DNA of 64,000 nt from JAUVPY01 sp034412795 (GTDB lineage Bacteria; Chloroflexota; Anaerolineae; 4572-78; NAK82), in the NCBI GenBank assembly GCA_034412795.1, contig DAOUMD010000277.1, forward strand, positions 11,258 to 75,257, read 5' to 3'. The first letter of the stretch is position 1, and each line of letters opens with the position of its first letter. Below, in pieces: positions 23,915 through 32,861 of this stretch. The notes beneath the pieces were generated by a model. That model was not told the DNA's origin, did not search any database, and worked only from the letters and a program-made list of their open reading frames with translations. The translations under genes were made by a program, and so were the position numbers.

Positions 23915-26299
23915 CTACGTTATCTTGCTGGTATTCGTCAGATAGGCCAGAGCCTGCTCTTGCTCTCCGTCCATCACGATCTCCAAAAAACGCCCGCCGG
24001 AGGCGGCACCCACGTCAATGACTTTAATGCAGTCGGCATAAGGAGCATCGTCTGGAAGCAACTCAGACAATACATTGGGCACACCATCCAGAAACGTCCG
24101 GTTGAAGATGACGCCCTTGTCATTGGGATACAGCGGCAATGGATAGATGCTGGATTCTACGAGGTCCTGAAAAAAGTGCGTGCCGTAAGAAACCTCCGGG
24201 GTTTCGCCACCTACCCCCATCGCGATCTCGACCAGAACGCGGGTGTTGTAGATATCGGCGTATGCCACCTTGACACCCAGGTCAATATTTGAACTCCCCC
24301 AACGACCCGGCCCCATGAGAATGAAGCGCTCGTTTTCAAGTCGCTTGTTGAGCCGGCCGATAACCCGAGCAATCTCAAGTTTGGCAGAGCGCTCGGAGAT
24401 ACGGCTATAAGCGTCAGGATCCACATAGACGATATAGTTGATGTTGGTGACTAAACCCTGGGGCACAAGTTTGTTGGCAAAGAAGAGTTTGTCCGCGCCG
24501 GGCACGTCGGCGGGCAACTCATGCTCTCCTGCCCCCTCCTGGCTAGTTAGCGGACGGCATTGAAGCAAATGGATACTGTATTCTGGTTTTGGACGATCGG
24601 TCAGGATGTCCGCGGCAAATTCTACATCCACCGGGATTTGATAATACCTCTCCAAGGTCTTAAGAAGCACCTTCATTTCCGGCATAAGGGTTGAATCTTC
24701 TACGAGTCCATCAAAGGTAAGTACCAACCCAGCCGGGTCCAAGTTGCTGCCCAAGGCGAAGATGGGTTGCATATAATCTCCCTTATCCTGAGTGGCCAGC
24801 AATCGGGCGCCAGGGTAACGGGCTGAGATCACCTCCGCAATGGGCAAGGATTTTATGGCGTTATCAGCCAGATCAATCAGGTCCACATTATGCTGGGAGT
24901 ACTTCCTGATTTCCTTTGCGGTTCTTTCCGGGCGGAGCTGTGGGTGACTCAGGGCCACCATACGGGGATAATCGTTGGCCACTCGATCTACCGCGCGAGT
25001 TCCAAGTCCCCACACGATTCTCAGAAAGCCATCCTCACGGCGAATCTTCCGGTTCCAGCGGAACGGGTTACGGCTGAAGGCCACACCGGCTATCGCCGGG
25101 AAGAGGTAATGACCAAATTTCTGACCTTCAACTCTCTGGATAAGCGCTGCCATGCGCTCGTCATAATCCAGGAGTCCTTTCTGTCGCCGATAGAGCAAAG
25201 CATTGGGATTGGTCACGCTGGCATAGATACACTTGATGGCGTTGGACAGGGCAGTCAGATTCTCCTCGAACGTTCCCTGGTTGGGGCAGAAAAAGCTGTC
25301 ATATTTGCCGGCAAAAGAACTCCCAAAGTTGTCTTCAAGTAAACTGGACGAGCGCACGATCAGGGGGACGTTGCCTACCTCGGCCAGCAGATCACCCAAG
25401 CGAGCGACGACTTGGTCTGGGAAATGGCCTTCGGTAAAAGCTTTGACCCCTTCAGGATACTCAGCAACTATCTCCTCGTGCGTCTTGTATTTCTGGTTGT
25501 GAAAGTCGTGCAGACCGTTGATCTCATGGAATTCATAGAAAACGTCGGAGCCTACGTAGTACGAGTCGGGAATGGTGACAGGATGGGCCAACTCGATTTC
25601 ACCCTCGGCCTGAGCTCGTTGCAGTATCTTATTGGCAAGTAACATGCCGGCGGCTTTGCCGCCGATCTTGCCGCGACCAATGCGGCGGCGGCGAATCTCC
25701 TTAAGATCGGAAATGTTAAAGAAATTCTTGGCAATGCCGACAAAGGCCAACTGGTCACTAATCATGCCCTTGATGAGTACGACAATGATCTCCTGCAAAT
25801 GATGCTTGACACTGGCCCTTTCTTCGGACGGATAGGCCTCGTACTCCTCAGCCTTGGCAAAGAGCACATCCCAGGGAGCGAGTTCTGGGTTAAAAGTGAG
25901 GATTACTTCTCTATCGGGCTTGCGATCCTGAATTACAGATTTTACAATTTCTGCAAAGCGATTATGGGGCAGATTGTAAGCAAAGTAAAAGTCGGTGAGA
26001 TCATCCCGGATCTGTCGAACTCGTTGCAGCCATACCTCGGGCGCTTCTTGTTCATACGGATGTTCCAAGCCTTCGAGGTATTGGGAACGAATGGCCTTCT
26101 CTCTCACCTCTTGCTCAAACAGATCGGGAGCGATGACGTGCCGTGCAAACAGCTCCTCTCGCATGCGTTCCCGGATATCCTTGGCCAGGATAGGGTAACG
26201 AGAGATCTCCAGGTGAAGCTCCAGGACTTTGGGCATCGCCCTTGGATCGAATAACAAGGAATATTCCTCCTCGGCAGGGGGCAAACAAATCGATTGCAT
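23915..26299 (-). CDS. PEP/pyruvate-binding domain protein (PPDK N-terminal ATP-grasp-like)
   Basis: 794 residues. After an N-terminal region of about 200 residues of unclear nature comes a pyruvate phosphate dikinase-type ATP/PEP-binding domain: KIGGKAAGMLLANKI near 225, PLIVRSSSLLEDNFGSSFAG near 320 and VTNPNALLYRRQKGL near 370. I do not see the swivelling phosphohistidine domain or the PEP-binding barrel of full PPDK or PEP synthase, so this is not a standard dikinase. The family occurs widely in Chloroflexota-like and deltaproteobacterial genomes without a settled role. Next to the rRNA methyltransferase on the same strand. Confidence 0.75.
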   Translation of the reverse strand: MQSICLPPAEEEYSLLFDPRAMPKVLELHLEISRYPILAKDIRERMREELFARHVIAPDLFEQEVREKAIRSQYLEGLEHPYEQEAPEVWLQRVRQIRDDLTDFYFAYNLPHNRFAEIVKSVIQDRKPDREVILTFNPELAPWDVLFAKAEEYEAYPSEERASVKHHLQEIIVVLIKGMISDQLAFVGIAKNFFNISDLKEIRRRRIGRGKIGGKAAGMLLANKILQRAQAEGEIELAHPVTIPDSYYVGSDVFYEFHEINGLHDFHNQKYKTHEEIVAEYPEGVKAFTEGHFPDQVVARLGDLLAEVGNVPLIVRSSSLLEDNFGSSFAGKYDSFFCPNQGTFEENLTALSNAIKCIYASVTNPNALLYRRQKGLLDYDERMAALIQRVEGQKFGHYLFPAIAGVAFSRNPFRWNRKIRREDGFLRIVWGLGTRAVDRVANDYPRMVALSHPQLRPERTAKEIRKYSQHNVDLIDLADNAIKSLPIAEVISARYPGARLLATQDKGDYMQPIFALGSNLDPAGLVLTFDGLVEDSTLMPEMKVLLKTLERYYQIPVDVEFAADILTDRPKPEYSIHLLQCRPLTSQEGAGEHELPADVPGADKLFFANKLVPQGLVTNINYIVYVDPDAYSRISERSAKLEIARVIGRLNKRLENERFILMGPGRWGSSNIDLGVKVAYADIYNTRVLVEIAMGVGGETPEVSYGTHFFQDLVESSIYPLPLYPNDKGVIFNRTFLDGVPNVLSELLPDDAPYADCIKVIDVGAASGGRFLEIVMDGEQEQALAYLTNTSKIT

Positions 26300-26362
26300 G
26301 ATAGACTACTAACCGCATCTCGTCAAACGTTTCTTGTAGCTCAGCCATTAAGCTCTAGAAAA

Positions 26363-26396
26363 AGCAGAGCTGCACCCAAATGGGTGCAGCTCTGCT
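26363..26396 (-). terminator. Rho-independent terminator of the glutamate dehydrogenase gene
   Basis: Perfect 15-bp stem AGCAGAGCTGCACCC / GGGTGCAGCTCTGCT with an AAAT loop, followed on the minus strand by TTTTT. It lies 36 bp after the gene's stop codon. Confidence 0.9.
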
Positions 26397-26431
26397 ATCT
26401 CGACCGTTTGCCTGCCAGGCGTGGAGACCGT

Positions 26432-27682
26432 TTACACCCACCCTCGCAGCTTACAGGCTTCGGCCACGCGCTGCACGGCAACCAGGTAGGCAGCTAGCCG
26501 ATTGTGCACATTCATATCCTGGGCCATGTTGTGGACAGCGTGGAAGGCGGCCGTCATCTTGGTATCTAATCGCTCGTGGACCAGTTCCAGAGGCCAGTAG
26601 AAATCATAGGCGTTTTGCACTTGCTCGAAATAGCTAACTGTTACGCCGCCCGCATTGCACAGGAAGTCGGGGATGACGTAAACACCTTTCTCATGTAAGA
26701 TTTTGTCGGCTTCGGGAGTGGTAGGACCGTTGGCCAACTCAGCACTAATTTTGGCCTTGATATCGCCTGCGTTGGCCTCAGTGATAACGTTCTCCAGCGC
26801 TGACGGGAAGAGCACCACAACGTCTAGCTCCAACAACTCTTCGTTGGTGATATTTTTGGTGTTGGCCATGTCAACCACGGTGCCGTTTTTATTCTTCCAG
26901 GCAACGCCCTCCTCGAAGGAAATGCCTTCTTCCCGGTAGACACCACCTTTCGAGTCGGAGACGGCAATCACCTTGAGACCTAGAAGCTCTTCGCCCAGTT
27001 TGTGAGCAAACTGACCGGCGTTACCGTACCCCTGGATGGCGGCCGATGCACCCTTCAGGTCAATGTCAAGCACTTTACCCGCCTCACGCACCGTGTAGAC
27101 GCCGCCACGAGCGGTAGCGTCGCCACGCCCCTCGGACCCTCCCAGGGGGAGCGGCTTGCCGGTGATAACACCAGGCACGTTGTAGCCTTTGATGACGCTA
27201 AACTCATCCATCATCCAGGCCATAATTTGAGGATTGGTATACACGTCCGGCGCTGGCACGTCTGTCTCATCGTCAATCATACGATGAATGGCACGGATGT
27301 AACCGCGGGCCAACCGCTCTTGCTCGCCCGGCGACATCTCCTTGGGATTGCAGGTAACGCCTCCTTTGCCACCTCCCAAAGGGATATCTACCACCGCCGT
27401 CTTCCAGGTCATCCAAGCAGACAAGGCACGCACCGTGTCAATGGTCTCATCCGGGTGCCAGCGGAGGCCACCCTTCGTCGCCCCCCGGGCATCGTTGTAC
27501 TGCACGCGATAGCCATGGAAGACTTGCACTGTGCCGTCGTCCATGCGCACCGGGATGGTTACCTGCAACTCACGGCGGGGCCAGCGTAATAACTGATGCG
27601 TCGCTTCGTCCAGCCCCAGGAGTTCAGCCGATTCGTCGAGCTGTCTTTGTGCGATTTCAAAGGGATTCAATTCAGTAGACAT
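26432..27682 (-). CDS. gdhA: Glu/Leu/Phe/Val dehydrogenase, glutamate dehydrogenase
   Basis: 416 residues. Substrate-side signatures are GGLRWHPDETIDTVRALSAW and TWKTAVVDIPLGGGKGGV, containing the catalytic lysine region; PAPDVYTNPQIMAWMMDEF follows, and the Rossmann fold begins at AIQGYGNAGQFAHKL. This is the hexameric bacterial/archaeal type that interconverts glutamate and 2-oxoglutarate. NAD or NADP preference is not decided. The gene is monocistronic, with its own terminator and a structured leader region. Confidence 0.92.
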   Translation of the reverse strand: MSTELNPFEIAQRQLDESAELLGLDEATHQLLRWPRRELQVTIPVRMDDGTVQVFHGYRVQYNDARGATKGGLRWHPDETIDTVRALSAWMTWKTAVVDIPLGGGKGGVTCNPKEMSPGEQERLARGYIRAIHRMIDDETDVPAPDVYTNPQIMAWMMDEFSVIKGYNVPGVITGKPLPLGGSEGRGDATARGGVYTVREAGKVLDIDLKGASAAIQGYGNAGQFAHKLGEELLGLKVIAVSDSKGGVYREEGISFEEGVAWKNKNGTVVDMANTKNITNEELLELDVVVLFPSALENVITEANAGDIKAKISAELANGPTTPEADKILHEKGVYVIPDFLCNAGGVTVSYFEQVQNAYDFYWPLELVHERLDTKMTAAFHAVHNMAQDMNVHNRLAAYLVAVQRVAEACKLRGWV

Positions 27683-28116
27683 GGTTGATCTGTCGCTCCT
27701 TCGCGAATATGTTTTTCAAGTTTCTCTTTCAATAAATAAAAGCATACTTACATAAACAGGCGAGCAGCTTTATCAGCAACTCGCCCTCAAAGGCAATTTA
27801 ATCCAATCACTTGATTGCATCACCTCCTTGTGGTGCAGAAACGTTATTCAAAGTAACAACCAGCGTAATAGAGGCCTCTATTTCATAGAGGCCTCTATTT
27901 AGAGCATGGTTCAGACGTCCCTGAAATCAGGGTGACAATTGCTGACGAACGACGAAGGACGGAGAGATTCAGGTCAATAGATGGTCCTTCATCATTCGTC
28001 CAGTTGAGAAAGGATTTCCTCATTTCTAAACCATCTTCTATCTAGAAGTATATGCAGTATATAATAGAATCCCTGGCAAGGCAATAGAAGAAGAGCATTA
28101 TGGGCAATGACGAAAG
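27683..28116. other. 434-bp gap between gatB and gdhA: palindromes, repeat relic, full anti-SD match
   Basis: No gene. 27867-27882 is a perfect 16-bp palindrome AATAGAGGCCTCTATT followed by a second 14-bp palindrome ATAGAGGCCTCTAT at 27885-27898, which may fold as terminator-like stems behind gatB. 27947-27997 is a short relic of the CGAAGGA heptamer type with a complementary arm. On the minus strand 27819-27829 reads AAGGAGGTGAT, a full 11-nt complement of the 16S rRNA 3' end, about 140 nt before gdhA and with only a 15-codon frame behind it. Confidence 0.6.
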
Positions 28117-29583
28117 TCAGTTATCAGCCTGCATTTGCTCGCGCAGTAATTGCTCAGCTATTTGGGGGTTGGCCTTACCGCGCGTGGCCTTCATCACCTG
28201 TCCGATAAGGAAACGAATAGCGGTCTCTTTGCCGGCCTTGAATCGGGCAACTGCATCGGGATTATGGGCAATGACCTGGTCCACAATCCCCGTCAACTCG
28301 CTGGCATCAGAGACTTGCTTCAGCCCCAGGTCCTCGACGATTTCCTGGGGAGGGCGTCCTGTCTCCCACATCAGGCCGAAGGCCTTTTTGGCCGCAGATT
28401 GATTGATTACGCCTGAATTGATCATCTCGATCAGAGCTACCAGATTTTCTGGGTTGACGTTTACGTCGGTGATGGTCACACCGGCTTCGTTCATCAGTCG
28501 GAACAGTTCACCGGTCACCCAATTGGCGACCAGCTTGGGATTGAGTGTGTCTCCCGCGACGTTTACCGCGCGTTCAAAGTAATCAGCAACTGCCTGATCC
28601 TCGACTAATACACTGGCATCATAGCGGCTCAAGCCATACTTGGCTATGAAGCGATCGCGTTTGACGTCGGGCAACTCAGGCAGGCTGGCCTTCACCTCTT
28701 CAATCCAGACTGGCTCCAAATTCAATGGCGGCAGGTCGGGCTCAGGGAAGTAACGGTAGTCGTGAGCCTCCTCCTTGCTCCTCTGCTCTCGGGTGACGCC
28801 AGCGCCCTCGTCCCATCCCATCGTCACCTGGAACACCGGCTCGCCCGCTTCCAGCAACCGGGTCTGTCGCTCGATTTCGTAAGCGATGGCATAACGCACC
28901 GAACGGAAGGAGTTGAGATTCTTCACTTCCACCTTGGTACCGAATTCGTCGGAGCCAGCCGCCCGCAGGGACAGGTTCACCTCACAGCGCATGGCTCCCT
29001 TTTCCATGTCACCGCTGCTCACGCCCAGATAGCGCACAATCTGACGCAAGCGAGTGACGTAAGCATACGCTTCCTCGGCGGAACGCATATCGGCCTCGGA
29101 CACAATCTCCATCAGGGGCACGCCTGCCCGGTTGAAGTCCACCAAGCTGTGGTCGTCCACGTGCGTCAGTTTGCCCGTGTCCTCTTCCAGATGCACACGG
29201 CGAATACGGATTGTCCGGGTCTCACCTGCACCACCGCCGGGGGTGGTGTCGCCCACTTCAACAGCCAGGAACCCATCCCGGCAGAGGGGTAATTCATACT
29301 GGGAAATCTGGTAGCCCTTGGGCAGATCAGGATAGAAGTAGTTCTTTCGAGCAAAGACGTTGTGCTCCTGAATGGTGCAGTTCAGCGCAAGACCAGCCAT
29401 CACCGTGTAGCGCACGGCCTGCTCGTTGATGACCGGCAACGTGCCCGGCATGCCCAGGCATACAGGGCAGACGTGGGTATTGGGTGGCGTGCCAAATGCC
29501 TGGGCACTGCACCCACAAAACATCTTGCTGGCCGTATCCAACTCTACGTGAACTTCCATTCCAATAACAGGCTCATACGGCAT
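28117..29583 (-). CDS. gatB: Asp-tRNA(Asn)/Glu-tRNA(Gln) amidotransferase subunit B
   Basis: 488 residues from the ATG at 29583 (MPYEPVIGMEVHVELDT); the longer frame to 29658 adds a non-family extension. The N-terminal cradle domain contains the zinc-site cysteines in MFCGCS and CPVCLGMPGTLPV, the kinase-type motif NRAGVPLMEIVSE, and the C-terminal YqeY-like tail domain (IGQVMKATRGKANPQ). Together with GatA and GatC, not in this window, it transamidates misacylated tRNAs. nrdR lies directly upstream on the same strand. Confidence 0.95.
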   Translation of the reverse strand: MPYEPVIGMEVHVELDTASKMFCGCSAQAFGTPPNTHVCPVCLGMPGTLPVINEQAVRYTVMAGLALNCTIQEHNVFARKNYFYPDLPKGYQISQYELPLCRDGFLAVEVGDTTPGGGAGETRTIRIRRVHLEEDTGKLTHVDDHSLVDFNRAGVPLMEIVSEADMRSAEEAYAYVTRLRQIVRYLGVSSGDMEKGAMRCEVNLSLRAAGSDEFGTKVEVKNLNSFRSVRYAIAYEIERQTRLLEAGEPVFQVTMGWDEGAGVTREQRSKEEAHDYRYFPEPDLPPLNLEPVWIEEVKASLPELPDVKRDRFIAKYGLSRYDASVLVEDQAVADYFERAVNVAGDTLNPKLVANWVTGELFRLMNEAGVTITDVNVNPENLVALIEMINSGVINQSAAKKAFGLMWETGRPPQEIVEDLGLKQVSDASELTGIVDQVIAHNPDAVARFKAGKETAIRFLIGQVMKATRGKANPQIAEQLLREQMQADN

Positions 29584-29654
29584 TGGGTAACTCCCGAGGA
29601 GACATAGTGAGGACGTGAATGCTGTTGCAGCAATATGATAAGTGGGCAGCCCCT

Positions 29655-30155
29655 TCACCCTTCCTGAAGTGGCAGTGGAATCTGATTCTTTAATTCTTCT
29701 TCGCGGCGTTTGCGCTCGCGTAGCGCATCTATCTCATCGACCATATGGTCCACGTCAGCGAAACGCCGGTAGACTGAAGCGAAGCGTACATAAGCCACAT
29801 CGTCAATCTGGCGCAGTTGCTCCATCGCCAACTCGCCAATGGTCAGACTGTCTACTTCAGAGCGGCCCATGGCGTAGAGTTCGGCTTCTATTTCGCGTGC
29901 CGCATCTTCCAGGGCATCGGCTGAAACCGGCCGCTTGGAGCAGGCAGCCTGCATACTCTCAAGCAATTTATCGCGATCAAAACTCTGCCGGCTCTCGTCG
30001 CGCTTGACCACCAACAAGTTCACTCTGGCAATACGTTCATACGTGGTAAAGCGTTGACGACACTCCTGGCATTCGCGGCGACGACGGATCCCGTCGCTAA
30101 CTTCCCGAGTATCAATGACGCGCGCATTGCTGGCTTCGCAAAACGGGCATTTCAT
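29655..30155 (-). CDS. nrdR: Transcriptional repressor NrdR
   Basis: 166 residues from the ATG at 30155. The N-terminal zinc ribbon has CPFC (residues 3-6) and CQEC with RQRFTTYERI, followed by the ATP-cone domain (VVKRDESRQSFDRDKLLESM and onward) and YVRFASVYRRFADVDHM. NrdR senses ATP/dATP and represses ribonucleotide reductase genes. The start at 30173 would add six residues not seen in the family. A promoter at 30329-30357 is placed to express it. Confidence 0.94.
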   Translation of the reverse strand: MKCPFCEASNARVIDTREVSDGIRRRRECQECRQRFTTYERIARVNLLVVKRDESRQSFDRDKLLESMQAACSKRPVSADALEDAAREIEAELYAMGRSEVDSLTIGELAMEQLRQIDDVAYVRFASVYRRFADVDHMVDEIDALRERKRREEELKNQIPLPLQEG

Positions 30156-30328
30156 AACGGATACCTCTTCCACTTAAATAGCGGCAATAGCTCGCAGGGC
30201 CGACAGAGCAGGGTAACTACGATTTGCAGAAAATCGGATATTCGCGTTCGAATCAGTTGGAGCCACAAAATATAGCGTTAAGGAATAGAGTCGCCACAAG
30301 ATGTTGTGGCAACAGAATCAGCCAGAAA

Positions 30329-30357
30329 AGTATACACCATTCTACTGATGTTGACAA
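30329..30357 (-). promoter_or_regulatory. Predicted sigma-70 promoter for nrdR-gatB
   Basis: Minus strand TTGTCA (30352-30357), 17-bp spacer, TATACT (30329-30334). It is the only good candidate in the 450-bp gap before nrdR; the rest of the gap holds a MITE-like element and nothing else I recognise. Confidence 0.55.
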
Positions 30358-30445
30358 GAAGAGAGTGGACCAACATCTTAAAATTCGCCTCAGTTACCCT
30401 GCCCGGGCTTTTTGACATCTCAACCGACCTGAGGCAAAATGAAGC

Positions 30446-30537
30446 GTATCTTCTCAAAATGTAGGGGCGGACCCTTGTGGTCGCCCCGTGGGGCAGGCGC
30501 GAGGCACTGCCCTTACCCCGAATTATTGAGAAGATAC
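30446..30537. mobile_element. 92-bp MITE-like inverted-repeat element
   Basis: Perfect 12-bp terminal inverted repeats GTATCTTCTCAA (30446-30457) and TTGAGAAGATAC (30526-30537). The interior folds further (GGGGCGGACC with GGTCGCCCC; GGGCAG with CTGCCC). The flanks ATGAAGC and ATGAAAGC are a near-duplicate, compatible with a decayed target-site duplication. Confidence 0.65.
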
Positions 30538-30605
30538 ATGAAAGCCGTTTGCAGCGAGCGGAGTCTGTGCTTCTAATCAACATAGATAAGACTGGAGGTG
30601 CTTCA

Positions 30606-30920
30606 ATGGCTCAACCATCGCACGACTCCAAGCGAAAGATCCAGTTAAACGTCGAAATGCCATCTGACCTGGACGCGGTGTATGCCAATATCGCCCTTAT
30701 CACACACTCTGCATCGGAGGTGATCATCGACTTTGGGCGGATGTTACCGAATATGCCCAAAACCAAGATACATGCCCGAATCATTCTAACCCCGATGAAC
30801 GCCAAGCTTCTTCACCAGGCGTTGGGTGAAAATCTGGACAAATTCGAGGCCAAATTTGGCAATATCAATACGCAACAAGATGGATTTGACGAGCAACGAC
30901 CGATTGGTTTCCACAAATAA
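30606..30920 (+). CDS. DUF3467 family protein
   Basis: 104 residues from the ATG at 30606; a longer frame from 30477 reads through the inverted-repeat element. The core YANIALITHSASEVIIDFGRM followed by MPKTKIHARIILTPMNAKLL is the DUF3467 pattern (DUF3467 proteins look like small proteasome-subunit-like or chaperone-like beta proteins, without a proven function). The next gene, translin-like, begins 43 bp downstream. Confidence 0.8.
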   Translation: MAQPSHDSKRKIQLNVEMPSDLDAVYANIALITHSASEVIIDFGRMLPNMPKTKIHARIILTPMNAKLLHQALGENLDKFEAKFGNINTQQDGFDEQRPIGFHK

Positions 30921-30926
30921 GACAAA

Positions 30927-30947
30927 GGCTCATGTTCAGAACACGTG
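30927..30947. repeat. Solo end of the MITE found at 44154-44256
   Basis: Matches the terminal repeat of the 103-bp element at 44154 (GGCTCATGTTCAGAACA, then one mismatch). The second terminus is missing. It lies between the DUF3467 gene and the ribosome binding site of the translin-like gene. Confidence 0.7.
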
Positions 30948-30962
30948 TACCAGGAGGTTTTT

Positions 30963-31607
30963 TTGGATCAACTTCAAAGCATTGTTGACACAATCTGTGA
31001 AGGATTTGAGGCCAAGAACGCGGTGCGTGATGAGACACTGCGGCGCTCACGGCAGCTTATCCGCCACTGTGCTAACTCGATCCGGGCCAGCCATAGAGAT
31101 GACTTCGCCGACGCTCAATCACTCCTGGCAACCGCCCGGGCTGCTGCCGCTGAAATGATCGCCGACGCCCAGAAATATCCTGATCTTTTCTTTGCGGGTT
31201 ACACTCAAGACGCCTTAAAGGAATTGGCCGAAGCCCACATCACGTATGCTCTTATCACTGAGGATAGCCTGCCAATCCCAGAAAAGTTGAACGTGGAGCC
31301 AGCGGCTTATCTGAAAGGGCTGGCGGAAGCCGTCGGCGAGATGCGACGCTACGCGCTCGACCGACTGCGACGGGGCGACGTAGCTACCGGCGAGCGGCTG
31401 CTGGCTGCTATGGACGACATCTACAGTTTGCTCATCACGGTAGACTTCCCGGATGCGATCACCGGGGGTCTGCGTCGTCAGACGGACATGGTGCGCGGCG
31501 TGCTGGAGCGCACCCGAGGCGATCTGACAACCGCCGTCCGGCAGGAAGAAATGAAGGCGGCCTTGCGTGCATTTGGTGAGCAAATAGACCTAGTTGCAGA
31601 AGATTAG
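30963..31607 (+). CDS. Translin family protein
   Basis: 214 residues, almost entirely alpha-helical. The arrangement of an N-terminal helical repeat with RDETLRRSRQLIRHCANSIR, the central QDALKELAEAHITYALITED, and EPAAYLKGLAEAVGEMRRYALD matches prokaryotic members of the translin (TSN/TSNAX) superfamily, which bind single-stranded nucleic acids and in part are RNases. The start is a TTG at 30963, placed six bases after a perfect AGGAGG; the GTG at 30945 lies before that site and is unlikely. Substrate is not predictable. Confidence 0.78.
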   Translation: MDQLQSIVDTICEGFEAKNAVRDETLRRSRQLIRHCANSIRASHRDDFADAQSLLATARAAAAEMIADAQKYPDLFFAGYTQDALKELAEAHITYALITEDSLPIPEKLNVEPAAYLKGLAEAVGEMRRYALDRLRRGDVATGERLLAAMDDIYSLLITVDFPDAITGGLRRQTDMVRGVLERTRGDLTTAVRQEEMKAALRAFGEQIDLVAED

Positions 31608-31609
31608 AC

Positions 31610-31693
31610 AGTGTTGACATTTGAGTCTTTGCGCCTGAAAACCCCGCAACAGATAACAAAATGCACCTCTGGGAATAGACAAATGTCAACACT
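31610..31693. repeat. 84-bp inverted-repeat element
   Basis: Perfect 14-bp ends AGTGTTGACATTTG (31610-31623) and CAAATGTCAACACT (31680-31693). It starts 2 bp after the stop of the translin-like gene and could serve as its terminator hairpin or be a MITE. Confidence 0.7.
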
Positions 31694-31725
31694 ACCTGGA
31701 GAACAAGTGTAGAGACTAATTAGTT

Positions 31726-31998
31726 ATGCATTCCCTTTCCAACCCTCCCATGCCCATCATTCGCGCCAGTGAAATCGGCCAATACGTCTTCTGTCAGCGC
31801 GCCTGGTGGCTGGGAAGCGTACAAGGCTACCGTCCGGTCAACGAGGCAGCACTGAGTGCCGGGACACAGGCTCATCTCCGACACGGACGCAGTGTAGCCG
31901 CGTCGCAACGTTGGCAATGGGTGGGATATGCCCTGCTGGTCGTGGGTGGATTGTTATTTGCCCTGGTCTTATGCGGCGTGCTGGGGGCAGGTCTATGA
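31726..31998 (+). CDS. N-terminal half of a split membrane Cas4-like protein
   Basis: 90 residues. The segment IRASEIGQYVFCQRAWWLGS (from residue 12) with the later ALSAGTQAHLRHGRSV is the N-terminal module of Cas4/RecB-like nucleases: the first cysteine of the iron-sulfur cluster and the conserved histidine of the nuclease core. It is followed by one membrane helix (residues 66-88) and ends there. The rest of the nuclease is encoded by the gene at 32858. The stop codon overlaps the ATG of the L,D-transpeptidase (ATGA). No CRISPR array or other cas gene is present in the window. Confidence 0.7.
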   Translation: MHSLSNPPMPIIRASEIGQYVFCQRAWWLGSVQGYRPVNEAALSAGTQAHLRHGRSVAASQRWQWVGYALLVVGGLLFALVLCGVLGAGL

Positions 31999-32861
31999 GC
32001 AACACCCAGCGAGCGACGATCTTCATCCTGGCCGTCACTGTCGTCGCGGTCTGGGGTCTGGGTCTACGGGCTGCTCTGCGACCCGGCGCACAAGCTGACC
32101 AAGAAGAACTCGGTGTCAGTCCAACCATCGTCGGCGTGCTGGCTGGTATCACGCCTACGATGACCTCGCGTCCACCCGCCACTCCGACACCATCGCCAAC
32201 AGCAACCCGGACTCCCACCAACACACCGACCTCTTCACCCACGGCCACGGCCAGTCCCACCAACACGCCAACCTCTTCACCCACGGCCAGCCTCACCAAT
32301 ACACCTTCACCGTCGGCAACTCCCACCCGAACACCCTCACCCAGCCCTACGCCGACGGCGACTGCTACCCGGCAACCTACTGCGACACCGACGACCTCCG
32401 TGGGGGTTACTCCAACCATTCCCAGGACTGGGCGTTTCTTGCTGGTCGATCAAGATGAGCAGATTATGTACGCCTATGAAGATGGGACAGAGATTCGCAT
32501 CATGCCGGTCAGCACGGGCCGACCTGTGGAAAATGCCTTTACCCCTGCCTGGCGTGGTGACGTGGGACGCTACTGGGGAGGCGGGCCTTTTCTGGATACC
32601 AATCTCTATTCTGACTACATGTGGTATCTCTTCCCAGGTGCACGCGGCTCGATTCTCATCCACAGCGTTCCTTACTTTTGGGAGGACGGTGTGAAGGTCT
32701 ATGATCGGCCCGATGCGCTGGGCGTGGAGCCCGCCTCTCACGGCTGTGTGCGCATCTCAATTGAAGATGCCCAGTGGCTCAAGATATGGAATCCCATAGG
32801 CGTGCCCATTGAGATCACTCCCTGGTCCGGCGAGATTGGGCCTCCCGACGAGTCTCTATGA
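31995..32861 (+). CDS. L,D-transpeptidase (YkuD domain) with Thr/Pro/Ser-rich stalk
   Basis: 288 residues. An N-terminal membrane anchor (ATIFILAVTVVAVWGLGL) is followed by a low-complexity stalk, about residues 48-140, made of TPSPTATRTPTNTP-like repeats with an internal direct repeat of about 33 bp, and then a YkuD domain with ILIHSVPYF and the catalytic SHGCVRIS (cysteine near 251). The enzyme class makes 3-3 peptidoglycan cross-links or attaches proteins at the cell surface. It overlaps both neighbours by ATGA, so all three genes of the unit are translationally coupled. The antisense frame here is a shadow. Confidence 0.88.
   Translation: MSNTQRATIFILAVTVVAVWGLGLRAALRPGAQADQEELGVSPTIVGVLAGITPTMTSRPPATPTPSPTATRTPTNTPTSSPTATASPTNTPTSSPTASLTNTPSPSATPTRTPSPSPTPTATATRQPTATPTTSVGVTPTIPRTGRFLLVDQDEQIMYAYEDGTEIRIMPVSTGRPVENAFTPAWRGDVGRYWGGGPFLDTNLYSDYMWYLFPGARGSILIHSVPYFWEDGVKVYDRPDALGVEPASHGCVRISIEDAQWLKIWNPIGVPIEITPWSGEIGPPDESL

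Noticed and set aside
27785..27829. 15-codon leader peptide gene upstream of gdhA
   Set aside because: Only 2 bases separate the ribosome-binding sequence from the ATG and the peptide has no amino-acid bias typical of attenuation; kept only as a low-interest finding about the anti-SD match.
31806..31994. Upstream extension of the L,D-transpeptidase frame
   Set aside because: It overlaps the Cas4-like N-terminal gene in another frame, while an ATG at 31995 overlapping that gene's stop codon precedes a normal membrane anchor.
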